The notes under the pieces are model-generated. The model did not search any database. It was not told the DNA's origin and worked only from the letters and a program-made list of their open reading frames with translations. Made by a program: the position numbers and the translations under genes. From positions 1-40,174 of the forward strand of contig CALQLO010000017.1 of the NCBI GenBank assembly GCA_943331445.1: 40,174 nt of DNA. Direction: 5' to 3'. Position 1 is the first letter of the stretch; every line of letters starts with the position of its first letter. Source of the stretch: Akkermansia muciniphila (GTDB taxonomy: Bacteria; Verrucomicrobiota; Verrucomicrobiia; Opitutales; UBA953). This document shows positions 32,871 to 40,174 of this stretch, one piece after another.

Positions 32871-33803
32871 TTAGAAAATCCGATTCAGCGTCAGAGTCAA
32901 CAGGACGACCGGCAGGTACAAAATTGAGGCCAGGAAGAGAGGCTTAGCGACCGCGCTGCGGCGCTGCGGCAGGGCGAATTCCAACGTCAATTTAAAGAAC
33001 CAAGCGCCGGCGATGAGTGAGACCCAAAGGAAGGGGCTGGCCCAGCCTTTCAGGGAGGATGCGCAGGCGGGGTCGAAGAACGTGCGCACGATCTCGCCCG
33101 CCACGACAATCATTGGGAGGATAAAGGCCATCGCCCAGATGGCGGCGGAGCGTCCCGTCGGGTCGTCGACGGTTGCCACTTTAAAGCCACCCCGGGCGTA
33201 GTCTTCGCGGCACATGACCGCGAGGGCCATGAAGTGGGGCACCTGCCAGAAGAAGAGGAGCCCAAAGAGCAGCCAGCCCATTGCGTCGATTCTGGGGTCG
33301 CCGTTTTGGCCGAGTTTGGCGGCGGTACCGATGATCGGAGGAATCGCCCCAGGCAAGGAGCCGACGAGCGTACACCAAGACGTCATCGTCTTGAGTGGCG
33401 TATAGAAAAATAGATAGGAGATGGCGGTGGCCGCGGTCAACTCACCGGCTAGCGGATTGACTCTGGTCCAGATGAGTCCGACGCCGAGCGCGATGAGCAA
33501 CATCCCGAAAAGCAGGGCGGCGCCCGGGCGGATGATGCCAGCGGGAATTGGCCGATTGCGGGTACGCTCCATCTTTGCGTCCGCCTCACTTTCCCACCAC
33601 ATATTTACCGCACCACAGCCGCCAGCGGCGAGCGCCGTCCCAATCGCGAGGCAGACGAGCACGCGTGCGTCGACCGGGTTCTGGGACGAATTCGGTTCGC
33701 TGCAAAAGTAGCCGGCGAGTGCGGTCAGGACGGACAGGAACGACAGCCGGGGCTTCGTCAGCTCCCAGTAGGCGGCAGGCAATGATCCAGCGCGTTCACT
33801 CAT
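32871..33803 (-). CDS. ctaB: Protoheme IX farnesyltransferase (haem O synthase)
   Basis: A 310-residue polytopic UbiA-superfamily prenyltransferase of the inner membrane that adds a farnesyl group to haem B, giving haem O. The first Asp-rich motif appears as VNMWWESEADAKMERTRNRP (about 66-85) and is canonical for CyoE/CtaB. YFCSEP, FFYTPLKT, PGAIPPIIG and REDYARGGFKV (second motif region) also fit. About nine hydrophobic segments are seen. It follows ctaA by 56 bases, giving the usual haem A pathway order and implying an aa3- or similar terminal oxidase elsewhere in the genome. Confidence 0.95.
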   Translation of the reverse strand: MSERAGSLPAAYWELTKPRLSFLSVLTALAGYFCSEPNSSQNPVDARVLVCLAIGTALAAGGCGAVNMWWESEADAKMERTRNRPIPAGIIRPGAALLFGMLLIALGVGLIWTRVNPLAGELTAATAISYLFFYTPLKTMTSWCTLVGSLPGAIPPIIGTAAKLGQNGDPRIDAMGWLLFGLLFFWQVPHFMALAVMCREDYARGGFKVATVDDPTGRSAAIWAMAFILPMIVVAGEIVRTFFDPACASSLKGWASPFLWVSLIAGAWFFKLTLEFALPQRRSAVAKPLFLASILYLPVVLLTLTLNRIF

Positions 33804-33859
33804 GCAGTTGTCGTGGCGGTTTTGACTGAAGGGTTAAAGGTAATTCGGCCGCCATGGCC

Positions 33860-34810
33860 TCAGGCTCGGCGATCGACGGCCCGCCGATGCACAAGTGCGG
33901 CGGTGGCGCACAGGCTGGAGAAGAGTGCTGCGCCCACGACGAGGTGTACGGTGCGGACGTGGGGATTATTCGGCAGTTGAATGCTTAAGACGCCGAGTAG
34001 CACCTGCAGGGAGAGTAACACAATCAGTGAAGACCAGCGCGGGAGTGAATAGCCGCGGCGGGCAAGCATCACCGCGAAGATAAGGACGAAGACACCTGCG
34101 AGGACGGCACCACCGCGGTGAAGCAGATTAACCCACCAGACGATGCCGACGCCCGCCGAGGGGATGAAGATCCCTTCGCTCGGGGCGGAGACCCAGACGG
34201 TCCAGTGCCCTTGGCGCATCACGGCTCCGGCGAGAATTACCGATAGGACGAGGATGGCGGCGGCGATGCCGACGCGCCGCACTTTGCGGGCGGTATCTTT
34301 CTTGGCGGTGTGCCAGGAGATGCTGTGGGAAAGGGCAATGAAGGCGAGCAGTGCGAGGGTGAGTTGGGCGTTGACGGCGTGGGCGACAGCGAAGCCGACC
34401 GCCTTCACGTTGCCTTCACCCCCGATATTCTGACTGTCCAGCAGGACGCGGAGCCCGCCGAGTACGCCCTGCATCACAACGAGGCCGAGTAAGACGAGGG
34501 TGGCCAGCCGTACGCGCGGGCGGGGCTCACGGCGACCATGCATCACGGCGATAGCGATGACGAGCAGTCCAAGTACGGTGGCCGCGAGGCGGTGCGAATG
34601 TTCGGCGAACTTATCGATTTCCGTCAGCCACCCTGGCGGATTCACTGAGCCGTTGGAAAGCGGCCAATCAAGGAAAGCCATACCTGCCCGGATGCTGGTG
34701 GTGAAGCCGCCGGCTTGGAGGACGAGCACAGACCAGCAGAGCGTGACGAGGCAGAGGATGAGCAGTCCGCGGTTCGGCGTGGTGGGCGCAAGGGCTGGCC
34801 TGTGACTCAT
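33860..34810 (-). CDS. ctaA: Haem A synthase (COX15/CtaA family)
   Basis: A 316-residue, eight-helix inner-membrane enzyme that oxidises the C8 methyl of haem O, giving haem A. The four histidine sites of the family are visible: FAEHSHRLAATVLG in the first half, HAVNAQLTLAL, then NLLHRGGAVLAG and VRTVHLVVGAAL in the second half. The substrate-side sequence LQAGGFTTSIRAGMAFLDWP is also typical. The open frame continues 25 codons upstream, but ATG at 34810 fits the family start and gives the usual length. It lies 84 bases after sufE; that gap (34811-34894) contains a run of seven Gs and no feature I can name. Confidence 0.93.
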   Translation of the reverse strand: MSHRPALAPTTPNRGLLILCLVTLCWSVLVLQAGGFTTSIRAGMAFLDWPLSNGSVNPPGWLTEIDKFAEHSHRLAATVLGLLVIAIAVMHGRREPRPRVRLATLVLLGLVVMQGVLGGLRVLLDSQNIGGEGNVKAVGFAVAHAVNAQLTLALLAFIALSHSISWHTAKKDTARKVRRVGIAAAILVLSVILAGAVMRQGHWTVWVSAPSEGIFIPSAGVGIVWWVNLLHRGGAVLAGVFVLIFAVMLARRGYSLPRWSSLIVLLSLQVLLGVLSIQLPNNPHVRTVHLVVGAALFSSLCATAALVHRRAVDRRA

Positions 34811-34894
34811 GTGTGCATAAGACCTGGAAGGGGGAGCATCGCAAATTTCATTCGTCAGCGGGGGGGCTTTCTTTAGGCGACCCAATAGGGCTTA

Positions 34895-35317
34895 TCAGGC
34901 ATTCAGCGCCGCCCGGCCGAAGGCCCGGACTTTCGCGACCAGATTGGTCAGACCGTTGCGACGGTTGGGCGACAGGTGCTGGGTCACGCCGACCGCCGAG
35001 AGGAAGTCGGCATCCGTGGCGGCGACTTCGGCCGGTGTGGCACCGTCGTAGAATTCGCAAACCAGGTGCGCAATGCCCTTGGTGATTAAGGAGTCGGCGT
35101 CACAGCGGAAATGACAGACCCCGTTTTCGACCGAAGGCACCAGCCAGAGGTTGGAGGTACAGCCTTCGATGAGGAAAGCGTCGAGCTTCAGCTCGGCTGG
35201 CAACGTCGGGGCGGACTTCGCCCGATCGATGACATATTGAAAGCGTTCGTGGTGATCGGAGAAGGGCTCGAGTTCGGCGATGAGCTCTGCCCGTCTGGTT
35301 GCCAGGCCCATCGACAT
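34895..35317 (-). CDS. sufE: SufE-family sulfur acceptor protein
   Basis: A 140-residue cytoplasmic protein that takes persulfide sulfur from a cysteine desulfurase (SufS) and passes it to the SufBCD scaffold for Fe-S cluster assembly. The active Cys is Cys53 in FLIEGCTSNLWLVP; HERFQYVIDRAK and ITKGIAHLVCEFYDG, followed by LSPNRRNGLTNLV, are standard. ATG at 35317 shares its A with the stop of the TPR gene (TGATG), so translation is likely coupled; a Met two codons later is possible. No other suf gene is in the window. Confidence 0.92.
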   Translation of the reverse strand: MSMGLATRRAELIAELEPFSDHHERFQYVIDRAKSAPTLPAELKLDAFLIEGCTSNLWLVPSVENGVCHFRCDADSLITKGIAHLVCEFYDGATPAEVAATDADFLSAVGVTQHLSPNRRNGLTNLVAKVRAFGRAALNA

Positions 35318-37113
35318 CAGCGACCCGAGAGGGCTTCGGGGTCGAGGTTGGTGCGAATCAGTGGAGTGATACTCGCTTCCAGTTTGCGCATGCGCTCGGG
35401 CGGAAGTTTTGATTCAGAATGCAGCCAAGCGATCGCATCCTGCCAGATGGCTGGAGAAGGGCGACGCATCGAGAGGAGGAGGTCGAGTTCATCAGCGACG
35501 GACTTGCGGGTGCCGTATTCGACCGTCTGGCCCGCGAGGATGCGTGCGCCGATGAAGTCGGCGTGGAGTTGCGAGTGGCGCGGATAGGCTAAGACCCCGG
35601 CTTCCAGCACGCGTACGGCGGAGTCGGTCGCCCGGATTGAGCGAAGATGTCGCCCGACCGAGCGGTAGGCCTCAGGGCCAAGGTCCTTCGCCTTGAGAAA
35701 TTCTGCGATATAGCGGTCGCCGATGTCATGATCGCGTTTCGTGATGACCGCGTCTTTCTTAGGGCGGGCGTGGTAGGCGATGCCGAGGAGTGCCTGGACG
35801 ACTGGCTCGTTGGATTTAAAGAACGCCCGGTCGGCGGCCACGACTTGCTGGTACTGGATGATCACCTGATTTGGATCAGGGCCGTTGAGCAGGGCTTCCA
35901 GATGGAGTGCGGCGAAGGGCGCTCGTTCCAAGCTGTTGTTGATCGCTGAAGTCGCGACCGCGCCGGTGAGGTCCGAGTAGCCTTTTTCGGCGGCAAAATT
36001 CGCGAGGGCGATCATCGCAGACGAATTACCGGAGTAGTTTCCAAAGATTAAGCGCAGTTCTTTATCGAAGTCCTCTTTTAAGCCAAGTCGGTCGAGGAGT
36101 TGGAGTTTCTGAATATGTGGGAATGGGGCTTTTTCATCCGCCGAGATACGCTCTTGGGTGACGTTCAGGGCGAATTTAGATTTACCTAGCAGGATGTGAA
36201 AACGCGCGAGCTGGGAGAGGACGGCATCGCGGGCCTGGCCTTTGAAGGCAGATGTTTTTGCCTCGAGGAGGTTGATGGATTCTTGAGTTTTGCCGCCCTC
36301 GAAAAGGGCGCGGGCTTTGAGAAGTAGGCCACTGGGCTGGTTATCCAGCCCGTTGCCCGCGACCATCGCCACGGCGTCAGGATACCGGCCCGTCCAGTAA
36401 AGCGAGGTGGCCACGGCGAGGGAGAGAGACTCCTTGACGTTGGGGGCGAGCTGCTTGCCCTCCCGTAGAAGTTTCAGGCCTTGATCGATGACCTCTTGGT
36501 CGCGTTCCCGGGCTTGGAGGAGCTGGAAGTAGCGCTCCATGTAGTCTTTCGTCAGCGGGTCATCAATGGCGAGGAATTCGAGCCCATACCGGAGGGTCTG
36601 AATGGCGTCATCCGTCCGTCCTTGGATTGAGTGTAAGAAGTTCGCATAGAACAACTTAGACTTTGCATTGGCCGGGTTGCAGCGAACGGCGACTTCGGCG
36701 AATCGGAGGACATCCGCCTGGCGGCCGGCATCTTGTGCCTCCATCGCCAGTTTGGTGAAATAATCAGCCAGCTTGTTGAGGTGTTCTTGGCGGAGGAAGG
36801 CGGCTTTATCTGGCTGATCTTCGATCTTGGCCAACGCCAAGCGGATCATCTGAAGTAGCACGGGATCCTTGATTAAATCAGCCTTAATATAGGTTTTGCG
36901 GGCGTAACTGAGGATCGCTTCCTTTTCCTTGAGGCCAGGTAAGCCCGCTAAAAGGATGGTTTCAGCGTCATTTTCCGCCTCTTTCTTCGCTTCTAAGGGT
37001 GCCTTGGTCGGGGCGGGCGCGAGCAAAGGGGAGGGCGCGGCCGGGGATTGGGCCCAGCATGGGAGGCATGACATCCCGAGGAGAAGGGCGGCGAACGGAC
37101 GATGGGGGAGCAT
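35317..37113 (-). CDS. Exported TPR-repeat protein
   Basis: A 598-residue protein with a signal peptide (FAALLLGMSCLPCWAQ) and an Ala/Pro-rich linker, followed by helical repeats that look like tetratricopeptides. Examples are ADVLRFAEVAVRCNPANAKS, AIQTLRYGLEFLAIDDP, PDAVAMVAGNGLDNQPSG and SAVRVLEAGVLAYPRHSQLH. It is likely a periplasmic scaffold or complex-assembly factor; no catalytic motif was seen, and no specific name can be given. It heads the long minus-strand series, divergent from rpsL, and overlaps sufE by one base. The Cys in MSCLPC is not followed by the lipobox spacing I would expect, so a lipoprotein is unlikely but not excluded. Confidence 0.8.
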   Translation of the reverse strand: MLPHRPFAALLLGMSCLPCWAQSPAAPSPLLAPAPTKAPLEAKKEAENDAETILLAGLPGLKEKEAILSYARKTYIKADLIKDPVLLQMIRLALAKIEDQPDKAAFLRQEHLNKLADYFTKLAMEAQDAGRQADVLRFAEVAVRCNPANAKSKLFYANFLHSIQGRTDDAIQTLRYGLEFLAIDDPLTKDYMERYFQLLQARERDQEVIDQGLKLLREGKQLAPNVKESLSLAVATSLYWTGRYPDAVAMVAGNGLDNQPSGLLLKARALFEGGKTQESINLLEAKTSAFKGQARDAVLSQLARFHILLGKSKFALNVTQERISADEKAPFPHIQKLQLLDRLGLKEDFDKELRLIFGNYSGNSSAMIALANFAAEKGYSDLTGAVATSAINNSLERAPFAALHLEALLNGPDPNQVIIQYQQVVAADRAFFKSNEPVVQALLGIAYHARPKKDAVITKRDHDIGDRYIAEFLKAKDLGPEAYRSVGRHLRSIRATDSAVRVLEAGVLAYPRHSQLHADFIGARILAGQTVEYGTRKSVADELDLLLSMRRPSPAIWQDAIAWLHSESKLPPERMRKLEASITPLIRTNLDPEALSGR

Positions 37114-37182
37114 GGACGGGTTTTAGTTAATGGCGTGAGGCTCGGGAATTGTCTCTCCAAAAAAGGCAGTCTGCAGGGGTTA

Positions 37183-37211
37183 TGGTCATGAGAGTAAAGA
37201 AACCTTAAAAT
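37183..37211 (+). promoter_or_regulatory. Possible promoter of the rpsL-rpsG-fusA operon
   Basis: TGGTCA (37183-37188) and TAAAAT (37206-37211) are 17 bases apart. This would place transcription start about 68 bases before rpsL. The -35 matches 4 of 6 and the -10 matches 5 of 6 consensus positions. Confidence 0.45.
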
Positions 37212-37285
37212 CCACGCACTTTCCTCTTGCATGGGGGGCCTCGACCCCTATGCCCAAACCCTCTTTTCCCAATTTACCGAGGTCC

Positions 37286-37669
37286 ATGCCTACCATCAAC
37301 CAGCTCGTCCGTAAACCGCGTGTCCAACCCAAGGCCAAGTCGAAATCGCCTGCCTTGAACAACTCGCCCTTCCGCCGCGGCGTCTGCGTGCAGGTCATGA
37401 TCCGAACGCCGAAGAAGCCGAACTCGGCTCAACGTAAGGTCGCCAAGGTGCGCCTGACGAACGGCCAAGAGGTCATCTCCTACATCCCCGACGAAGGCCA
37501 TAAGCTCCAGGAGCACTCCGTGGTCCTCGTCCGTGGTGGTCGCGTTAAAGATTTGCCGGGCGTCCGTTATCACATCGTCCGCGGACCCCTCGATTGCTCC
37601 GGCGTCGAGAAGCGTCGTCGCTCCCGTTCCAAGTACGGCGTCAAGCGTCCGAAGGAAAAGAAGGCCTAA
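37286..37669 (+). CDS. rpsL: 30S ribosomal protein S12
   Basis: A 127-residue decoding-site protein of the small subunit. [51 protein letters not shown] and the basic C terminus are family signatures. The two lysines linked to streptomycin sensitivity (in TPKKPNS and RVKDLPG) are wild type. The position after NSA is Gln where Leu or Met is common, and GHKLQEHS has Lys for the usual Asn. ATG at 37286 starts the conserved sequence and has GAGG three bases upstream. It is the first gene of the str operon, with rpsG 29 bases downstream. Confidence 0.97.
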   Translation: MPTINQLVRKPRVQPKAKSKSPALNNSPFRRGVCVQVMIRTPKKPNSAQRKVAKVRLTNGQEVISYIPDEGHKLQEHSVVLVRGGRVKDLPGVRYHIVRGPLDCSGVEKRRRSRSKYGVKRPKEKKA

Positions 37670-37698
37670 TCCGTTCCCGTAACTAACTCTCTTCGAAT

Positions 37699-38172
37699 AT
37701 GTCTCGCCGTCGTAAAGCCGCAAAACGCGCCCACCTCCCGGACGCTCGCTACAGCAGCCCCCTTGTTAGCCAGCTCATCAATGTCGTGATGAAGTCCGGC
37801 AAAAAGTCCATCGCCCAGACGATTGTCTACGGTGCGATTGAAAAGGTCAGCGAAAAGCTGATGAAGGGTAATCCCGTCGAGTTGCTCCTCGGAGCCCTCG
37901 AGAACTGCCGCCCGAAGCTCGAAGTGAAGAGCCGTCGCGTCGGTGGTGCTACTTATCAGGTTCCCGTCGAAGTCAGCCATGATCGTCAGAACAGCATTGC
38001 GCTGCGCTGGGTCGCTGCTGCTGCCGCCGGTCGCAAGGGCACTACGATGTCGGAAGCCCTCGCCGCTGAACTCGTCGATGCTTACAACAACACCGGCAAT
38101 GTGGTGAAGAAGCGCGAAGAAACCCATAAGATGGCTCAGGCCAACCGTGCCTTTGCTCACCTTAAGTGGTAA
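37699..38172 (+). CDS. rpsG: 30S ribosomal protein S7
   Basis: A 157-residue primary 16S rRNA-binding protein that organises the head of the small subunit. It starts SRRRKAAKR and continues with SPLVSQLINVVMKSGKKSIAQ, PVELLLGALENCRPKLEV, RRVGGATYQVPVEV and the C-terminal NVVKKREETHKMAQANRAFAH. Length is normal. It lies between rpsL and fusA in the conserved order, with 29 and 42 base gaps. No Shine-Dalgarno sequence is visible in front of it. Confidence 0.97.
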   Translation: MSRRRKAAKRAHLPDARYSSPLVSQLINVVMKSGKKSIAQTIVYGAIEKVSEKLMKGNPVELLLGALENCRPKLEVKSRRVGGATYQVPVEVSHDRQNSIALRWVAAAAAGRKGTTMSEALAAELVDAYNNTGNVVKKREETHKMAQANRAFAHLKW

Positions 38173-38214
38173 CCCTTCTCTGAATTTATTTTAGGCCGAT
38201 ACCTGGTTACGACC

Positions 38215-40174
38215 ATGTCCACCCTCTCTCCCCTTAATTCTCCCACGCGTGCGTTCCCTCTGGAGCACACGCGTAACATCGGTATCGCCGCGCACATTGA
38301 CGCTGGCAAGACGACCACCACTGAGCGCATCCTCTTTTACACCGGCGTGGTGCATAAGATGGGTGAAGTGCATGATGGTACCGCCACCACCGACTGGATG
38401 GAGCAGGAGCGCGAGCGTGGCATCACGATCACCGCGGCCGCTATTTCCGCTGGTTGGAAAACCAAGGAAGGCCATTTCGCGAATATCGATCACCGTATCA
38501 ATATCATCGATACCCCGGGCCACGTGGACTTCACGGCCGAGGTGGAGCGCTCACTTCGCGTTCTTGACGGTGCCGTTGCCGTTTTCTGCGCCGTTGCTGG
38601 CGTGCAGCCCCAGTCGGAAACCGTCTGGCGCCAAATGAACAAGTACGGCGTCCCGCGCGTCGCTTTCGTTAACAAGATGGACCGTACGGGCGCCGATTAC
38701 TTTGGTGCTGTCGACGACATCCGCGAGAAGCTCAAAGGCAACGCCCACCCCCTCTTCATTCCGATCGGCCAGGGTGAAGATTTCAAAGGCATGATCGATC
38801 TGATCAAGAACACCGCCTACCTTTACGACGAGACCGACCCGAAGGGCATGAAGTTCGATACGATCGACATCCCCGAGAAGCAAAAGGACGAAGCCAAACT
38901 CTGGCGCACCAAGCTCATTGAAGCCCTTGCTGACTTCGATGACGTTCTCGCAGCTAAGTACCTCGACGGCGAGGAAGTCACCATTGAGGAAATGCGTACG
39001 GGTATCCGTAAGGCCACCCTCTCGCTCAACTTTATCGGCGTCATTCCAGGCTCCGCTTTCAAAAATAAGGGCGTGCAGATGCTCCTCGACTGCGTCGTCG
39101 ACTTCCTGCCTTCCCCGATCGACATGCGCCCCCAGAAGGCGTTTACCGACGACGGTGACAAGGAAATCACCATTGGTCCGGACGACAAAGCCAAGGTCAC
39201 TGGCCTTTGCTTCAAACTTTGGTCCGACCCGCACGTCGGCCAGTTGGTGTTCTACCGCGTGTATCGCGGCCAGCTCAAGAAGGGTGAAGCCCTTTACAAT
39301 CCCCGCACCCGTAAGAATGAGCGCATCTCGCGTATCGTCCTTCTGCGTGCGATGGACCGCGAAGAAATCGACGTCGCCTACTCCGGTGACATCTGTGCGA
39401 TCATCGGCCCGAAGGATATCGCCACCGGCGACACCCTCACTGCCGAAGACGACCTGATCCTCGAGAAGACCACTTTCGCCGAGCCCGTTATCTCGATGTC
39501 CATCGAGCCTAACTCGAAGGGTGACCAAGAGCGCCTCTCCCTTGGCCTGCAGCGCCTCGCCCAGGAAGATCCTACCTTCCGCGTGACCTCCAATCCGGAA
39601 ACCGGTCAGACCCTGATTTCTGGCATGGGTGAGCTTCACCTCGAAATCATCGTCGACCGCCTTAAGCGCGAGTTCAAGGTCGAGGCTAAGTCCGGTAAGC
39701 CTCAGATTTCCTATCGCGAAACCATCAACCTGGCCTCTGAAGGCGTGGGTAAGTTCATCCGCCAGTCGGGTGGCCGTGGTCAGTATGGTCACGTCGAAAT
39801 CAAACTTGAGCCTAACCCAGTCGCCACGCGCGTTCCTGGTGAGAAGGGCGAAGAAGTCGTCAACGAGATCGTCGGCGGCGTCATTCCTAAGGAATTCATC
39901 AAGCCTGCGACCGAAGGCATCCTCGAAGCTGCCAATAACGGCACCGTCGCTGGCTACCCCGTGATTAACTTCAAGGCCCGCATCGTCTTCGGTTCTTTCC
40001 ACGAAGTGGATTCGAACGAAATGGCGTTCAAGATGGCCGGTATCTTTGCTTTCAAGGAAGCCATGAAGGATGCTAAGCCCATCCTCCTCGAGCCGATCAT
40101 GAAGGTCGAAGTCGTCACCCCGGAAGAATACCAGGGCGACATCATGGGCGACCTTAACCGCCGCCGCGGCCAGA
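38215..40174 (+). CDS. fusA: Elongation factor G (3' end cut off by the window)
   Basis: The translocation GTPase. About 653 of roughly 700 residues are present; the frame is open to the last base (ending [13 protein letters not shown]), so the truncation is due to the window edge. GTP-binding motifs are intact: [16 protein letters not shown] (G1), RERGITIT (G2), [20 protein letters not shown] (G3) and [13 protein letters not shown] (G4). Later EF-G segments include [20 protein letters not shown] and [15 protein letters not shown] short N-terminal extension ([16 protein letters not shown]) precedes the usual start of homology. It is third in the str operon, 42 bases after rpsG; tuf may follow beyond the window. 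Confidence 0.97.
   Translation, partial: MSTLSPLNSPTRAFPLEHTRNIGIAAHIDAGKTTTTERILFYTGVVHKMGEVHDGTATTDWMEQERERGITITAAAISAGWKTKEGHFANIDHRINIIDTPGHVDFTAEVERSLRVLDGAVAVFCAVAGVQPQSETVWRQMNKYGVPRVAFVNKMDRTGADYFGAVDDIREKLKGNAHPLFIPIGQGEDFKGMIDLIKNTAYLYDETDPKGMKFDTIDIPEKQKDEAKLWRTKLIEALADFDDVLAAKYLDGEEVTIEEMRTGIRKATLSLNFIGVIPGSAFKNKGVQMLLDCVVDFLPSPIDMRPQKAFTDDGDKEITIGPDDKAKVTGLCFKLWSDPHVGQLVFYRVYRGQLKKGEALYNPRTRKNERISRIVLLRAMDREEIDVAYSGDICAIIGPKDIATGDTLTAEDDLILEKTTFAEPVISMSIEPNSKGDQERLSLGLQRLAQEDPTFRVTSNPETGQTLISGMGELHLEIIVDRLKREFKVEAKSGKPQISYRETINLASEGVGKFIRQSGGRGQYGHVEIKLEPNPVATRVPGEKGEEVVNEIVGGVIPKEFIKPATEGILEAANNGTVAGYPVINFKARIVFGSFHEVDSNEMAFKMAGIFAFKEAMKDAKPILLEPIMKVEVVTPEEYQGDIMGDLNRRRGQ

Noticed and set aside
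38551-40002. 483-codon open frame on the minus strand
   Set aside because: It lies fully antisense to fusA, has no recognisable domain and arises from the codon bias of a highly expressed high-GC gene.

Overview
The window looks like a chromosomal segment of a Verrucomicrobiota bacterium, probably of the Opitutae/Opitutales side, with moderately high G+C. The evidence is a UvrA built as two complete UvrA units in one chain (a trait I know from chlamydiae and relatives), a secreted beta-propeller of the Pirellula/Verrucomicrobium 'membrane-bound dehydrogenase' type beside a multihaem cytochrome, a DUF1080-type 3-keto-disaccharide hydrolase, a rhomboid/ClpP/Prc cluster, and genes for haem A synthesis (aerobic respiration with an aa3-type oxidase). 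The lineage call is inferred from gene content only. No rRNA, tRNA, CRISPR array, phage gene or transposase gene was seen.

Layout, left to right. 1-316 holds REP-like palindromes and short tandem repeats. A sodium:solute symporter (+) follows at 317-2221, then a second REP-like cluster (2306-2508) that runs into the 3' end of an aldose 1-epimerase (-). The block 3703-7485 (-) is a protease operon: clpP, a rhomboid protease and the C-terminal processing protease prc, closed by a terminator. 7670-14223 (+) is a secreted redox/carbohydrate operon: a DJ-1/PfpI protein, a Tat-exported TIM-barrel sugar isomerase-like protein, a five-haem cytochrome c and a beta-propeller, with touching or overlapping genes, followed by a MATE exporter. 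14317-17708 has a small hypothetical gene, rplU-rpmA (-), a gamma-carbonic-anhydrase-like protein translationally coupled to a conserved protein of unknown function (+), and an FkbM-type methyltransferase (+). 17772-19962 (-) has the DUF1080 protein and an NtrC-type sigma-54 activator; 20119-20751 (+) is a SanA/YdcF-like membrane protein.

From 37113 down to 20752 runs a long co-oriented minus-strand series: TPR protein, sufE, ctaA, ctaB, 5-formyl-THF cyclo-ligase, the double uvrA, a membrane-anchored transglutaminase-like protein, pdxJ, acpS, nnr and dprA. Many junctions are 4-nt overlaps or gaps under 25 nt. Divergently, the streptomycin operon begins at the right edge: rpsL, rpsG and fusA, the last cut off by the window end.

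The most interesting items are the REP-like palindromes with a GTAG foot (one supplies the galM stop codon), the periplasmic redox operon with the nearby DUF1080 enzyme (possible oxidative, keto-sugar glycan processing), the three-protease operon, the double UvrA with an altered last Walker B motif, the transglutaminase-like protein with an apparent Cys-His-Asn triad, and a recurring terminator hairpin with an AGAT loop. Recognisable Shine-Dalgarno sequences are rare here, so several starts were chosen from protein alignment memory, signal peptides or gene overlap and are less certain.
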